From the NCBI GenBank assembly GCA_963575745.1, contig CAUYUJ010016065.1, forward strand, positions 95,001-159,000: a stretch of 64,000 nt of DNA, given 5' to 3'. Below, one piece after another: positions 1-9,605 of the stretch. Under the pieces are notes generated by a model. The model ran no database searches, was not told where the DNA came from, and saw only the letters and a program-made list of their open reading frames with translations. Source of the stretch: Prorocentrum cordatum (taxonomy: Eukaryota > Sar > Dinophyceae > Prorocentrales > Prorocentraceae). Positions within the stretch are counted from its first letter, which is position 1, and each line of letters opens with the position of its first letter. Made by a program: the position numbers and the translations under genes.

Positions 1-177
1 CTCTCGGCTCGGAGGCGATACAGCATCCCTCTTCTCAGCTCCTAAGCCATCCATCCATTCAGACCCTCTCCTCCCTCTTCTGGGGCCCAAACCCATCCAC
101 CCAACCCGCTCCAGGCCGTAGTTCTCGTTCAGAGGCCCTGTCACCAGCCCAAGTCCGGACGGGTCGCCGCGCAGCAC

Positions 178-1957
178 CCTGGATATAAAGTTTACCCTGT
201 CGAAGTGGTATATCAGATCCAGCTCGCACACGTTCTCGAAGCACGTGTCGAGCACCTGGACGAACACCTGGATCAGGTCGAGGATGCCCAGCTCGCTCTC
301 CGAGCTGTCGACCACGAAGATAAAGTACAGGGTGGCATAGTGCCTGTAGATGATCTTGTGATCGTCGTCCCACAGGCCCTGGTCGTCGTCCGCGAAGGCA
401 CAGGACAGCTCGTCGGATCGCCTGCTCACCGCCGAGAACAGCGCCTTCTGGGCCTGGGGGTCTCGATCAGCGGCGCGCGGGGGCGGAGGAGTGAGAAGGA
501 GGAGGCCTTATCAGAAGGTTCAAACGTCCCCCGGCCTTCTGACAGCTTCCCCGGAAGGCACACCAGAAGCCCCCGAGGCCGGAAGGGGGTCCGAGAAGCC
601 CCGCCCCCTTCTGAGAGAGCCTCCGCCCTCTCACCTCCCCCCCGGGCCCGCTGCCGAGAACGGGCTGGGGGATTGGCTCGGGCCCCTCCTCCTCCTCCTC
701 CTCCTCCTCCTCCTCCTCCTCCTCCTCCTCCTCCTCCTCCTCCTCCCTCCTCCTCCCTCCTCCTCCCCCCCCCTCCCCCTCCCCCCTCCCCCTCCCCCTC
801 CCCCTTCCCCTCCCCCTCCCCCTCCCCCTCCCCCTCCCCCTCCCTCCCCCTCCCCCTCCCCCCCCTCCCCCTCCCTCCTCCTCCCCCCCCCCCTCCTCCT
901 CCTCCTCCTCCTCCTCCTCCTCCTCCTCCTCCTCCTCCTCCTCCTCCTCTCTCCTCCTCCTCCTCCTCCTCCTCCTCCTCCTCCTCCTCCTCCTCCTCCT
1001 CCTCCTCCCCCTCGGGTCGCCCACGGCCCCGGGGGAAACCGCATCGGAGGTGCGTGCATCGCCAGTGAGCAACAGCAACAGGCTAATGATAACGAAGCCG
1101 CACGCTCCCCGGGGGCGGGGCGGGCAATGGGCGAGGCGTGGGCGATGGGGGGCGCGATGCCCCCGCTCCTGCACTAGTCCCTCTCCCCTTCCCCGGTCGG
1201 CGCCACTGACATGACAGACTCCACTGAAGGGGCCGGGGACACACGAGTAAGTACACGCGAATCCCAGGCTTCCACATACTTTCCCCTAGCATTTGATGGA
1301 TTCTCGTCTTCCCCACCACTGCCCATATCTTCCCAGATGTTCTTGGTGGTCGACGATTCATTGTGTCTGTGTTATTTCCCCTCCTGGTCCACTTGAAGTA
1401 ATCCCCTGACACCTCTGAGGCACCACCCTGGCCCGTGTCACGAACCGCGCCAAGCGGCGACAACCAGGGAAGCCACCGAAGGCTCAGACCACGTCAAAGA
1501 TGGGCCTGATCTGGATCGATGCGTGTGTATAGGTAGGGAGCCGCACGCGCATACACTCAGGTACCTGGGTCCTGTCCCACGGGGCTTCCCGAAACGCCAC
1601 AGCGAACGTATGGTGTAAACATTTCAAGCCGGTTCTCCAAACATAAACATGGTGGGCAGCCGAAACAGATCATAGTGGACGTGCTCCTGTCCACATTACC
1701 TCTCTTCTGCCAGACAGGCAAGGCGCGAGTCTGGCCCCTGGTTCCCGCATACACGTTCCAGGGTCAACCGCTGGCTCATCTAAGCGCAACGGCATCGCAT
1801 GTCTTGGAATGCACGCCACTCCTCATGTGAAACCCTACTGGCCGAACATGCTTGGGGACCCCGGGACCCGCTGCTGCTGGTCCACGGGAATCGGGTAGTA
1901 GAAGCGAGCCAGCCGGGGCTTGCCCAGGTTGTTGATGATCAGCGCAGCTTTGATCAT
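178..1957 (-). CDS. AP3S: AP-3 adaptor complex sigma subunit, two 5' exons; gene runs off the window
   Basis: Sigma subunit of AP-3, the cytosolic adaptor that sorts cargo from endosome/Golgi to lysosome-like organelles. Exon 1 (1957-1868) encodes 30 residues starting MIKAALIINNLGKPRL and ending VDQQQR; this is the canonical sigma-adaptin N-terminus and fixes the start codon. Exon 2 (453-178) adds 92 residues, including YRHYATLYF, DSSESELGILDLIQVF and CFENVCELDLIYHFD, the most conserved block of AP-3 sigma (SSESELGILDLIQ is characteristic of AP-3 rather than AP-1/2). The exons join in phase 0: donor cgg|gtccc after 1868, acceptor cccccag| before 453. Exon 2 probably ends near 178 at agg|gtgctg, since similarity stops there. 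The remaining C-terminal third must lie left of the window. No frame damage is seen, so the gene is probably functional. It is the only clear host gene here. Confidence 0.9.
686..1014. repeat. (CTC)n / CCCCCT microsatellite inside the intron
   Basis: Two nearly pure CTC tracts (686-750 and 893-1012) flank a C-rich block with CCCCCT hexamers (760-880). The long Pro, Leu, Ser, Glu and Arg ORFs here are translations of this repeat. Confidence 0.95.
1226..1387 (+). repeat. Dispersed repeat, copy 1 (intronic)
   Basis: It shares order and sequence with 24941-25104: both begin AAGGGGCC followed by GGACACAC and a tract with ACACG/ACACA, and both contain TCGACGATT(C/A)ATTGTGTCTGTGT followed by TTTCCCCTCCTG. 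It lies in an intron here. Its class is unknown. Confidence 0.6.
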
Positions 1958-1988
1958 ATGCCAGTGGAGCAGAAACAAGCATTCACAC

Positions 1989-2083
1989 AAACTTTCGGAG
2001 GTCCGCGCGGCTTTCGTGGATCGGCGCTGGACCCTCTTCACTGGCGCGCGGAGCGCGCCAGGGGCGGCGCCCAGAGGCGCCGC
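1989..2083 (-). repeat. Dispersed GC-rich repeat upstream of AP-3 sigma start, copy 1
   Basis: Shared with 22279-22375 and, more diverged, 48072-48172. On the minus strand it contains CCGCGCGGACCT and TGGCGCGCTCCGCGCGCCA-like palindromic blocks. It lies 32 bp upstream of the AP-3 sigma ATG, in the presumed leader or promoter. It could be a mobile repeat or a promoter-associated element. Confidence 0.55.
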
Positions 2084-2679
2084 CAGCGGGGGGCCCCAGG
2101 CGCCGAACCAAGAGATCCGCGAGGACCTCCGAAACTCACTGCGTGTGGCTCGGAGCAGGGCGAACTGAGTCAAAACCCGTCCCCGGACACCCCCCCGGGG
2201 TCCAAACGCACCAGTTTTCCGAGCTGCCTCCAGACGTAGCGACGAGGGCCCCCCCTCCCGAAGGCCAACTGCCGCTGTCTCGGCTCGCCCGCCTCTGCGT
2301 GCCGTGTTTCTGTTCCTCCTCTCTGTGCTCCGCCCGCGGTCACCGAAGCCGGCTTCCGCGCATGCGGTGACGGGTTCGGCTGCACGCAGGAGTGACCCTG
2401 GGCAAGAGTGACCCTTGGTGCATTGCTTCAGGGGGTCGCGGGGGAGGCCAAATCCGAGCTGTCCAAGCGCGCGAGCCCTTGCTCACGGGACCCCTGGAAA
2501 TGTTTGCTCTACTTATTTCTCAGGCGATGGCCGAGGCTACCCGGTTGGGGGAGGGGGTGGGGGAGGGGCCCGCAGATAACCTTACCCTTTTCGCTTAGGG
2601 CAGCCCCACGTATGCCCGCGCGCACCAGGCCAGGTTATTTGGGGCAACCGACAAGGTCAGGTTGTCCGAGTGGGCAGAT
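2084..2679. other. Intergenic, no gene seen
   Basis: GC-rich sequence without a conserved ORF. A short motif, cacgcaggagtgaccctggg (about 2384-2403), recurs loosely near 18060-18100. Confidence 0.5.
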
Positions 2680-2985
2680 GGAGGAGGAGAGGAGGAGGAG
2701 GAGGAAGAGGAGGAGGAGGAGGATAAGGAGGAGGTATAGGAGGAGGAGGAGTGGAGGAGGAGGAGGAGGAGGATGAGGAGGAGGAGGAGGAGGAGGAGGC
2801 AGATGAGAGGAGAGGAGGAGGAGGAGGAGGTAGGAGAGGAAGGAGGAGGAGGAGGATAAGGAGGAGGAATGGGAAGAGGAGGAGATGAGGAGAGGAGGGA
2901 GGCGGAGGAAGAGAGGAGGAGGGAGGAGGAGGAGAGATAGGAGGAGAGGAGGAGGAAGGAGGAGGGTGAGGAGGAGGAGGAGGGT
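2680..2985. repeat. Imperfect (GGA)n microsatellite
   Basis: Purine-only GGA/GAG tract with scattered T. The long Ser/Leu/Pro and Arg ORFs over it are repeat translations. Confidence 0.95.
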
Positions 2986-3126
2986 CTCCTGGGAGCTCGG
3001 GCGTCGCCCAGTGGGGGGGCGCCCGATGGGGGGGGCAGAGAGAGATGCACCCCGCGGGCCCGAAAGGCCCCCCTTCTGGGCCGTGATGGGGCGGCCCACA
3101 GGGGCTCCCCTCCTGCAGCCCTCACT

Positions 3127-3468
3127 TGATGGGCCTGTCTTCCACCACCGCCGCCAGAAGTTGGAGGGGGGAAGGAGGAGGACGAGGAGGAGGAGGACGA
3201 GAAGGAGAAAAGGGAGAGGAAAGAGGAGAGGAGGAGGGAGGAGGAGGAGGGGAGAAGGAGGAGAAGGAGAGGTAGTAAGGGGGATGAGGAGGCAGAAGGA
3301 GAGGAAGGAAGGGGGAGGAGTAGGAGGAGGAGGGGAGAAGGGAGGAGGAGGAGAGAGGAGGAGGAGAGGAGAGGAGGAGGAGGATGAGGAGAAGGAGAGA
3401 AGGAGGAGGAGGAGGAGACGGAGGAGGAGGAGGAGGAGGAGGAGGAGGGGAAGGAGAAGGAGGAGGAC
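3127..3468 (+). mobile_element. (GGA)n-cored TIR element, left end only
   Basis: The left TIR (TGATGGGCCTGTCTTCC followed by CACC repeats and AGTTGGAGGGGG) is joined to about 300 bp of imperfect GGA repeat. The right TIR is missing: the repeat ends at a (TTGACC)-like stretch near 3470. Same family as 13432-13600 and 47204-47400. Confidence 0.7.
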
Positions 3469-4269
3469 CTTGACCTTGACCTTGAATCACCATGAGCGCC
3501 ATCCTGGTCTGACTTGGCCGTGCACGATGTACGGTCATGCTACACAACAAAAGCTCCGTCGACAATGTGCTGATCACCTGTCTAAGGATATGGTGCGGTG
3601 AGCCTGCTCTAGCGGACTACCTCGATGGCTGGGCCTCGAGGTGACGGGACCTGTGCCCTACGGGACCGTGTCGATCCCAGGGCAAGTCCCCACAGTCGTC
3701 GACGCATGAGATGACAGTGGGAGGCATTCATTCAATCCCGCGGCACTGACGGTATGCTACACAAGGTCACTGAGACTGCGGTCCTGTGACCGTGAGCTCC
3801 TCGTGCAACTGAGAGTTATACCAGTCTCGTGCAAGAACATATGTGCGCTCACTCGACAACACGCTTCTATATATAGGCGTGCCAGGCATGACATTACGTG
3901 ATGCAAGAAAGTCTGTAATAATACGCAAACGAGAAGGCGCGCCTGCAACTGCGCGTGCAGGAAGAGGGACCTCCGAACTCAGAGGTCTAGTCCTGAAAAC
4001 AGCTCGGTTCGCCTGAGCCGTCAGAAGTGGGAGATCTGGTGTATTACCCTGCTCACGACAAACGCTGCGGGTAGCATCTTCAGCATGGCGCCGCTCATCA
4101 GCAGGAATACGACGAGAAGTACCATCCCAGAAGACAATATCACTGCAAGCCAAATCCTCCACCGAACTGCCGTCGGGTGCTCTCAAGGATCCCACAGACC
4201 TCGGCCTGTGAGAGCCAGAACGCGGCAGAGAGGCGAGAGGCGCCGCGGAAGAAGAAGCAGAAGACGCCG
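3469..4269. other. Low-information region 3' of minus-strand retroelement remnants
   Basis: A minus-strand open frame crosses 3767-4240, but I see no conserved motif in it. It may be 3' flank or decayed coding sequence of the ORF at 4270-5055. Confidence 0.3.
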
Positions 4270-5055
4270 CTAGCTCTCCATGCCCTCGAGCCACTCCTGC
4301 AACTCCCGCTCGAGGAAGGTCGGAGGTGCCTTGCCAACTTTCTTCACCGCGCCCTCCGTGCACTCGAAGGCTTTGTTCATCATGATGCGGAACTGCGGGT
4401 CGCGAAACGCGACAGCCACCTTCTTCATGCCCCGTTGGAAGACTTTCTCCACTCGACAATGCAGCACCAGGTCGCACTTCTGCTCCATCGGCCACTTGTC
4501 GTACTCCGCGAACGCCGTGTTCAGCTCCTTGTGCAACGGCTCGGGTATCGAAAATCCTGGCGTTCCTGGCTTGACGTCGGCGTAGGTCTTCGGAGCTCCA
4601 CCGAGTGAGTAGATGTGAGGTGGCCCGAGGTCGTTGTCTTTCTTGCCTTTCACGTGGTCGGCGTAGTTGCTCGTCTGTTCCTGCATTGCCAGCACGATGG
4701 GGCAAGTCTCCGCCAGAAGCCAAACGTCGTAAATGACGGCTTGAAGCTCGCGTATTTGTTGAGCGCTCCTGAGCGTTTGCCTCGACATCAGTCCGAGCAT
4801 GGTCTTCTCGCCGTGCTTGAGCGCCTTGACCTCCTTCAAACCTTGCTCCTTCTTCGCCTGGTCGGCGTCGGGTTGACGCCGGCGCACTTCGCGGCGAAAG
4901 CCGCCCTCTTGCTGCTCCTTCGCACCAAAGACGCCTGGCATCCACCAGGCAGGTAGATGTACGTGGATGTGCTCCTCGTGAGAGCACGAGGGCGGGCAAA
5001 GGGAGTGGGAGGTGAACAGTACGTATGTGCGTGAAGAGCTCGCTCGTGGAACCAA
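4270..5055 (-). CDS. Hypothetical protein fragment, retroelement-associated
   Basis: Open minus-strand frame of 261 codons whose last about 230 residues have a normal, non-repeat composition. It runs from an LPAWWMPGVFGAKE segment, through a helical stretch with RQTLRSAQQIRELQ, to a C-terminal part rich in charged residues ending FLERELQEWLEGMES. The first 30 residues (before about 4970) look non-coding, so the true start is unknown and the protein may continue from another frame upstream. It lies directly 3' of a LINE C-terminal remnant on the same strand. From general familiarity, ORFs of this look occur with dinoflagellate retroelements, but I do not recognise a named domain and assign no function. 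Confidence 0.45.
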   Translation of the reverse strand: MVPRASSSRTYVLFTSHSLCPPSCSHEEHIHVHLPAWWMPGVFGAKEQQEGGFRREVRRRQPDADQAKKEQGLKEVKALKHGEKTMLGLMSRQTLRSAQQIRELQAVIYDVWLLAETCPIVLAMQEQTSNYADHVKGKKDNDLGPPHIYSLGGAPKTYADVKPGTPGFSIPEPLHKELNTAFAEYDKWPMEQKCDLVLHCRVEKVFQRGMKKVAVAFRDPQFRIMMNKAFECTEGAVKKVGKAPPTFLERELQEWLEGMES

Positions 5056-5061
5056 AAGGGG

Positions 5062-5679
5062 CTACAGAGCATAGACCACATGTAAGTTGGTTGGCTGTTG
5101 TAAATCCCAGTTCATATGCGCTCTCCCCAATTGACATCTCCCCTGGGCATAAGCTCGCTTTAAGTGATGACGAGTACTAGCCACATCTCTGAATAGTGAA
5201 CAGCAATTCGGACACTGGTTGGTAATGACCCCTGAGTTCAAGACAGACCGAATCCCATTTGCAATAAGTTGCTGAAACGTAGGGAACCCAAGGGCGCACG
5301 GAGTACCTGTAGCATCTAGAATAGTACACTTATGTTGCTCAGCTCGTGTTTCTTGTTGACGAACCGTAACAGAGTTGAAAAACTTGTCAAACAAAGACGA
5401 GTTGGTAAATACTGCGGCCCGAAGGATACTGGGATCTACTGCTAAGATTTCGTGAGATGCATCAGAGTTGCACTTGAATAGCTCTATCCAGGAATCATCG
5501 GTGTCCCTCCAGACCTCAAAGAAGCTTTCCGTGCCGCTAATACCTCGGTAAAGCTCTAGGTCGTGTCGGAATTGAAGAAGCCATGGATTTGCTGTATTTC
5601 GTATTTGACCCGTGTCAGTAAGGGCTGGTTTTTCGTTGAGTATATGACCACAAAGTACAGCAATAGTTTGCGCGTGGGC
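5062..5679 (-). pseudogene. LINE ORF C-terminal remnant with zinc-finger tail
   Basis: The minus frame from about 5679 down to the stop at 5062 encodes about 200 non-repetitive residues. These end in a Cys/His-rich tail: a GTPCALGFPTFQQLIANGI segment, then QCPNCC-SLF, RHHLKRAYAQGRC. This C-x2-C plus H and terminal C pattern with the AYAQGRC ending resembles the tail after the reverse transcriptase in dinoflagellate non-LTR elements. No RT core is present. The upstream end is cut by a (GGA)n-TIR right end at 5680-5753, and the frame left of that junction (to 6168) is unrelated GC-rich sequence. It is interpreted as a 5'-truncated, dead LINE copy. Confidence 0.5.
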
Positions 5680-5753
5680 TGTGGAGGCGGAGGAGGAGGA
5701 GGACCCCCTCCCCCTCCAGCTTATGGTGATGGTGGTGGACAACAGGCCCATCA
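5680..5753 (-). mobile_element. (GGA)n-cored TIR element, right end only
   Basis: A short GGA tract, then CCCCCTCCCCCTCCAGCTTATGG and GGCCCATCA, the reverse complement of the left TIR at 13432. The left half is missing. Confidence 0.7.
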
Positions 5754-5964
5754 AATTGGATGGCCCCCCCATCACGCGACGCCCAAGAGAGCCCGCACCG
5801 TAGGTCTCTCCGACGCACAAGGTCACGCTTGCGCGTGGCCGGCCGGGGGTGCTCGCAGGACGCCCCTCGCGCCAGCACAGCGCCCAGCGGCCGGCGCTGC
5901 GCCCAGCTCGGCCGGGCTCGAGCCGGGGCGGGGGAGGAGCTCCGAGGTGCGACTGCCAGGGCTT

Positions 5965-6058
5965 GCCATCGCTCGGACGCCCGTGGTCCAAACGAGATGG
6001 TCCAGGCTTTTGCGGCGCCGGCGTCGACGAGCAAAAGTACACACGTCCGAGCGATGCC
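5965..6058 (+). mobile_element. MITE family 1 (GCCATCGCTCGGACG), copy 1, shortened
   Basis: Left end GCCATCGCTCGGACG, right end ACACGTCCGAGCGATGCC. At 94 bp it lacks about 30 bp of the interior found in the other three copies. Confidence 0.7.
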
Positions 6059-6758
6059 AACAGAGGCGAGCGAGAAGAGCAGGGAGACACGGGGTGCTCT
6101 GAGACCCTGTTGTCGCACGTGTTCCACCACGGGCGATCTAGCCCGATTTCAGACCCCAAGACCCTCACACATCGATCGGGCTCGAGAACGCCGCAGAAAG
6201 ATAGGGTCTAGGGTTCCTGTCGCGATGTTGTGTGATGATGTAATTCGTTTCTCAACGTCGGATCTCAGGGTACCCAGTCACCCTCGCGGCGCGATTATTT
6301 CGCGATGGAATGGGGTACGAAAATTTTCGCCCACCAGGGGCCCTCGTTTGGCCCTCTAGGGATCCGCGCTCTGAACAAACCACGAACTCGGATGTCTATG
6401 CACGGCAAGCTGCACGATGGCACCGATGGTATGGGCTCTGGGTTCTGTCACCGCGTGAGCCACGCGATCTTGCGCGACCTCCACCTTGGAGGTCCCACAA
6501 CAGTGCGGTGACAGACCGTGCTGCCACCTCGAAATCCGAAGGACTCTCGCCGCACCGTCCGTCGCCGCACCGTCTCGGGGATCTTGGAGGCCCCAACCGC
6601 CCGAGACAACCTCGGAGAGCGACCCGAATCCAAGGGGCGGTCACCCCGAGTCCCCTCTGGCTGACCACACGGTGTTCGCTCACTCAGAAGAGCAACCCGT
6701 GAAAAAAAACGACCTTCGGCATGTGGATTTAGGAGGCCGCGGGTGGACCAATTCCATC
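6059..6758. other. Intergenic, no gene seen
   Basis: No ORF with protein-like composition on either strand and no repeat that I could match elsewhere in the window. Confidence 0.5.
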
Positions 6759-7003
6759 GGGGATCTCCTGACCCGGGTCAATCCGGACCCAGGTCAGCAG
6801 GAAACCAAAGAACTGCAAGGCAGGAACATTAAACTGCAACGCAAGCCTTCGCAAACCCGGGTCAGCCAATCTGCGCGGCCGCCTCGCGGCCACGAGCGGC
6901 TCGCTAACCCGGGTCGGCCAGAGGGGATCTTCGCAGGATCCGGCAGGATCCGGTGTCCTGGCTGAGCCCCGTTTGCACTGACCCCCGCCTCAAGGCTCCC
7001 GAT
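6759..7003 (+). repeat. Dispersed repeat with ACCCGGGTCA motifs, copy 1
   Basis: About 240 bp with several GACCCGGGTCA-like palindromes and paired AGGATCC(G/T)GCAGGATCC. It matches 48912-49150 over its full length and 17917-18030 over its ends. Confidence 0.7.
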
Positions 7004-7380
7004 CCAAGCGCGCAGGCCAGTGCCGGGGAAGAGCCCCGTGGGCCCGCACCAAAAGGCCACTGCTGCTGAAGCCAATGGGCACCGATATACCGCTACTCCC
7101 CGGACCTCTCCTGGGGTGCGGCCTGGCCAGGACTTCCAGGCGAATCTGGCGGTGGCGGCGAGGGCCTCCCAGGCGGCCACGGAAGGCAAAATACGAGGTA
7201 AGGGCAGCGGTCATCCTTTTCCTCATCTGAACTCTGGCGAAGAGTCCAAGTGAACTTTGCTCCAAAACCGTAGGTGCAGTTCAGTAGCGCCGTCGTCCTT
7301 GGCGGACTCAAGCCAGAACCCAAAATGGGCTGCGGCATCGATCTGTTGCTGAATTTGGCGGCGCGCACAGGAGGGTATGG

Positions 7381-7503
7381 GGAGGGGGGAAGGCTTCTTA
7401 GAAGCACCCCTGCTTCTTAGAAGGCGCGGGCCTTGTCTACAAATGTAAGGCCGGCGCCTTCTAAGAAGCAGCCTCCTTCCAAGAAGCCTTCCTCCCTCCC
7501 CCT
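7381..7503. repeat. Hairpin repeat (CTTCTTAGAAGG), copy 1
   Basis: A long imperfect palindrome: arms 7381-7434 (GAAGGCTTCTTAGAAGC ... GCGCGGGCCTT) and 7447-7503 (AAGGCCGGCGCCTTC ... GAAGCCTTCCTCC), loop about 12 nt. It matches 23823-23940. It is probably a foldback/MITE-type element. Confidence 0.75.
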
Positions 7504-7913
7504 GCCCCCTCTGCGCGCCGCCGGTGGATGCAGACGCGATGGTGCCAGGAGTACCAGTTCGAATATGCCTACGAGACGGCGCCTCACGATGAAACCTTCC
7601 CATCAGCGCCCCTCAAACGGGGACTCCACAAACGGGTACTTTGGCCAGTGACCCAGCGAACCCAACCCTTCCCGATGTGGGCAAAGCTGCAATGCAAGAA
7701 AAAGGCCCTAAAGTGGCAACTTTCGGCAAAAATTCAAAGTACCCGTTAGTAAGTACCCGTTACGGTGCCGTTGATCCCACACGTGCGATGGGTGCCCGGA
7801 CTCTCCAGGATAGCTCGGGCCCGGGGTCGCTCCCTCCGGCCTGGGCCGCCGACGCGCGAACCGGCAGCCAGCCCTGGCTGCCCCCAGCCCCGATGACTCG
7901 GGAGCGGCTGCCT
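7504..7913. other. Intergenic, no gene seen
   Basis: GC-rich spacer between the hairpin repeat and a MITE. No conserved protein or RNA signal. Confidence 0.45.
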
Positions 7914-8040
7914 GCCACCGCTCGGGCGTCCACTCCCTGTGTTTTTGCTTCGGTTTCGTGCGTGGCGTTCTCGCCAAATGATCGAGGATGCTCCTCGATG
8001 GTCCTCGCCGAAGGAAAAGTGCCCACGTCCGAGCGATGCC
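7914..8040 (+). mobile_element. MITE family 1, copy 2
   Basis: 127 bp. The left end has decayed (GCCACCGCTCGGGCG); the right end ACGTCCGAGCGATGCC is intact. The interior shares CGCCAAATGATCGAGG and GGTCCTCGCCGAAGG with copies 3 and 4. Confidence 0.8.
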
Positions 8041-8689
8041 AAGGCTGACGTCCGAATTCTCAGTGTGGACTCTGGTCTGAGGTAATTAACTCCGGATTGA
8101 GCCCGCGAGGCACGAACCTGCAGTTACCACTGGCCACCCCAAGCTATGAGGACTCGGAGCTCTGAACCCAGACCCCCGACGTAATGATTTGTTCAGAACG
8201 TCGACCCCCAAAGGTCTTGAACTATTCCTAGGGACCGGTTTTGCATCCTGAGTCGTTGTTTGACTGTCCCGAGGTACAGTAAGGGCCCCCAAAGGCCGAA
8301 AAATCCGCCGACCCTGTCGGCGTGTGCGAGGGTCTGTCTGTTCAAGTCTTCGTCTCCGTCAGTCGTCGTCACCGTCGTCCCCTTTCCCTGCACCCTTCTC
8401 CTCACGCCTGTCAGCGACAGAAGAAAACTAGCAATGTCGTAATCGAATCGAGGAAGCCCCTTCCCTCTGATGCCTCCCCCGTCGGGGGGGCGGTCCTGGG
8501 TCAGATACGCATCTCCCGGGGGGGGGGGCTCCCTGGTCAGATACGCATCCCCCCCTAGGAATCCCGGGGCCACAAAAAGTACCAAGACAGGCCGAGAGTG
8601 GTCCAAGAGGTCAACGAGACGGCACAAGAGGGCCCCCAATCGCCAAACTATCGGTCCCAACGCTTTCACGCCCTCTAGGCTGCCCATGA
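8041..8689. other. Intergenic, no gene seen
   Basis: Contains a local duplication of CAGATACGCATC(C/T)CCC (8501-8555). No protein-like ORF. Confidence 0.4.
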
Positions 8690-9130
8690 GACTTCCAAGA
8701 CGATCCAACAGGCCTCCAAGAGCACTCCCGAGAGGGCCCCAAGAAGCAAAATTCTCTGTTGTGCCTTCAACGTTTGAAAGATTTGGGTGTTCTCGCTTTC
8801 TCCGCTTCCCGCCGCTCCAAGACGGCCGAACGGGCCCCCAAGATCGCCCCAAGACGGCCCAAGAGGCCCCCAAAAGAGCCCCGAAACGGCCCCAGAGGGC
8901 CCCACAGGCAGCCCGAAGCGCGCGCCTCCAAGGCGACCCCAGGGGCCCCCAAGACGGCTCCAGGAGCGAGCCCAGACGGGGGACCCGAACGGACAGCTCG
9001 AGCCTGCGGCCCCGAGAGAGGCTCCCGTGGAGGCCCCGAGAGGCCCCCGAGAAGAGGCCCCCGAGAGGCCCGCGAGGGGCCCCCCGGGGAGCCCGGAGGC
9101 CCCCGCCCGATGGGGCCCCCAAGGGGCCAC
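8690..9130. repeat. CCCCAAGAGG-type minisatellite, array 1
   Basis: Degenerate 9-12-bp units around CCCCAAGAGG/CCCGAGAGG. Related arrays lie at 16802-16945, 26216-26455, 49845-50060 and about 59940-60050. The long Gly/Arg/Pro ORFs over them are artefacts. Confidence 0.75.
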
Positions 9131-9161
9131 CGAGAGGGTCCCGAGAGGCCTCACCCAGCTC

Positions 9162-9287
9162 GCCATCGCTCGGACGTCCACTCCCTGTGCTTTTTGCCGG
9201 TCTCGTGCGTGGCTTGTTCGCCAAATGGTCGAGGATGCTCCTCGAGGGCCCTCGCCGAAGGAAACACGCACACGTCCGAGCGATGCC
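9162..9287 (+). mobile_element. MITE family 1, copy 3
   Basis: 126 bp with both ends intact: GCCATCGCTCGGACGT at the left and ACGTCCGAGCGATGCC at the right, a 16-bp TIR with one mismatch. Confidence 0.85.
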
Positions 9288-9378
9288 AAGCCAACTGTCG
9301 GGGCCTCGTAGGACCCTCGAGGAACAATTCCAATTGTCACCCTCGAGGCCTCTCAGGACCCTCTTAGGACCCTCGAGG

Positions 9379-9605
9379 ACTCCTCCTCCTCCTCATCCTC
9401 TTCCGCCTCCTCCTCCTTCCTCCTCCTCCTCCTCCTCCTCCTCCTCCTCCTCCTCCTCCCTCCTCCTCCTCCTCCTCCTCCTCCTCCTCCTCCTCCTCCT
9501 CCTCCTCCTCCTCCTCCTCCTCCTCCTCCTCCACCTTCTCTACACCTCCTCCTCCTTCTCCTCCTCCTCCTCCTCCTCCTCTTTCTCCTCCTCCTCCTCT
9601 TCCAC
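9379..9605. repeat. (CTC)n microsatellite
   Basis: CTC tract, purest at 9424-9530. Confidence 0.95.

Larger units (their letters stand above)
454..1867 (-). other. Intron 1 of the AP-3 sigma gene
   Basis: A 1414-bp intron with GT donor and CAG acceptor (minus strand), inferred from the two AP-3 sigma exons. It holds the long CTC repeat at 686-1014 and a dispersed repeat at 1226-1387 that recurs at 24941-25104. The remainder shows no coding signal. Confidence 0.8.

Noticed and set aside
205-1177. Long ORFs rich in Pro, Leu, Ser, Glu, Arg or Gly
   Set aside because: They are translations of the CTC repeat in every frame; the same holds for such ORFs at 2.6-3.6, 9.4-10.4, 12.5-12.7, 18.2-18.8, 20.1-21.0, 23.3-23.7, 38.2-39.4, 46.1-46.7, 47.0-47.6, 50.9-51.5 and 59.6-61.1 kb.
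5062-6168. 368-codon minus-strand ORF as one gene
   Set aside because: Only 5062-5679 is protein-like; the rest crosses a TIR-element end, GGA repeat and GC-rich unrelated sequence.
8193-9340. Long minus-strand Gly/Ser/Leu ORFs
   Set aside because: They follow the CCCCAAGAGG minisatellite and a MITE; no conserved motif.
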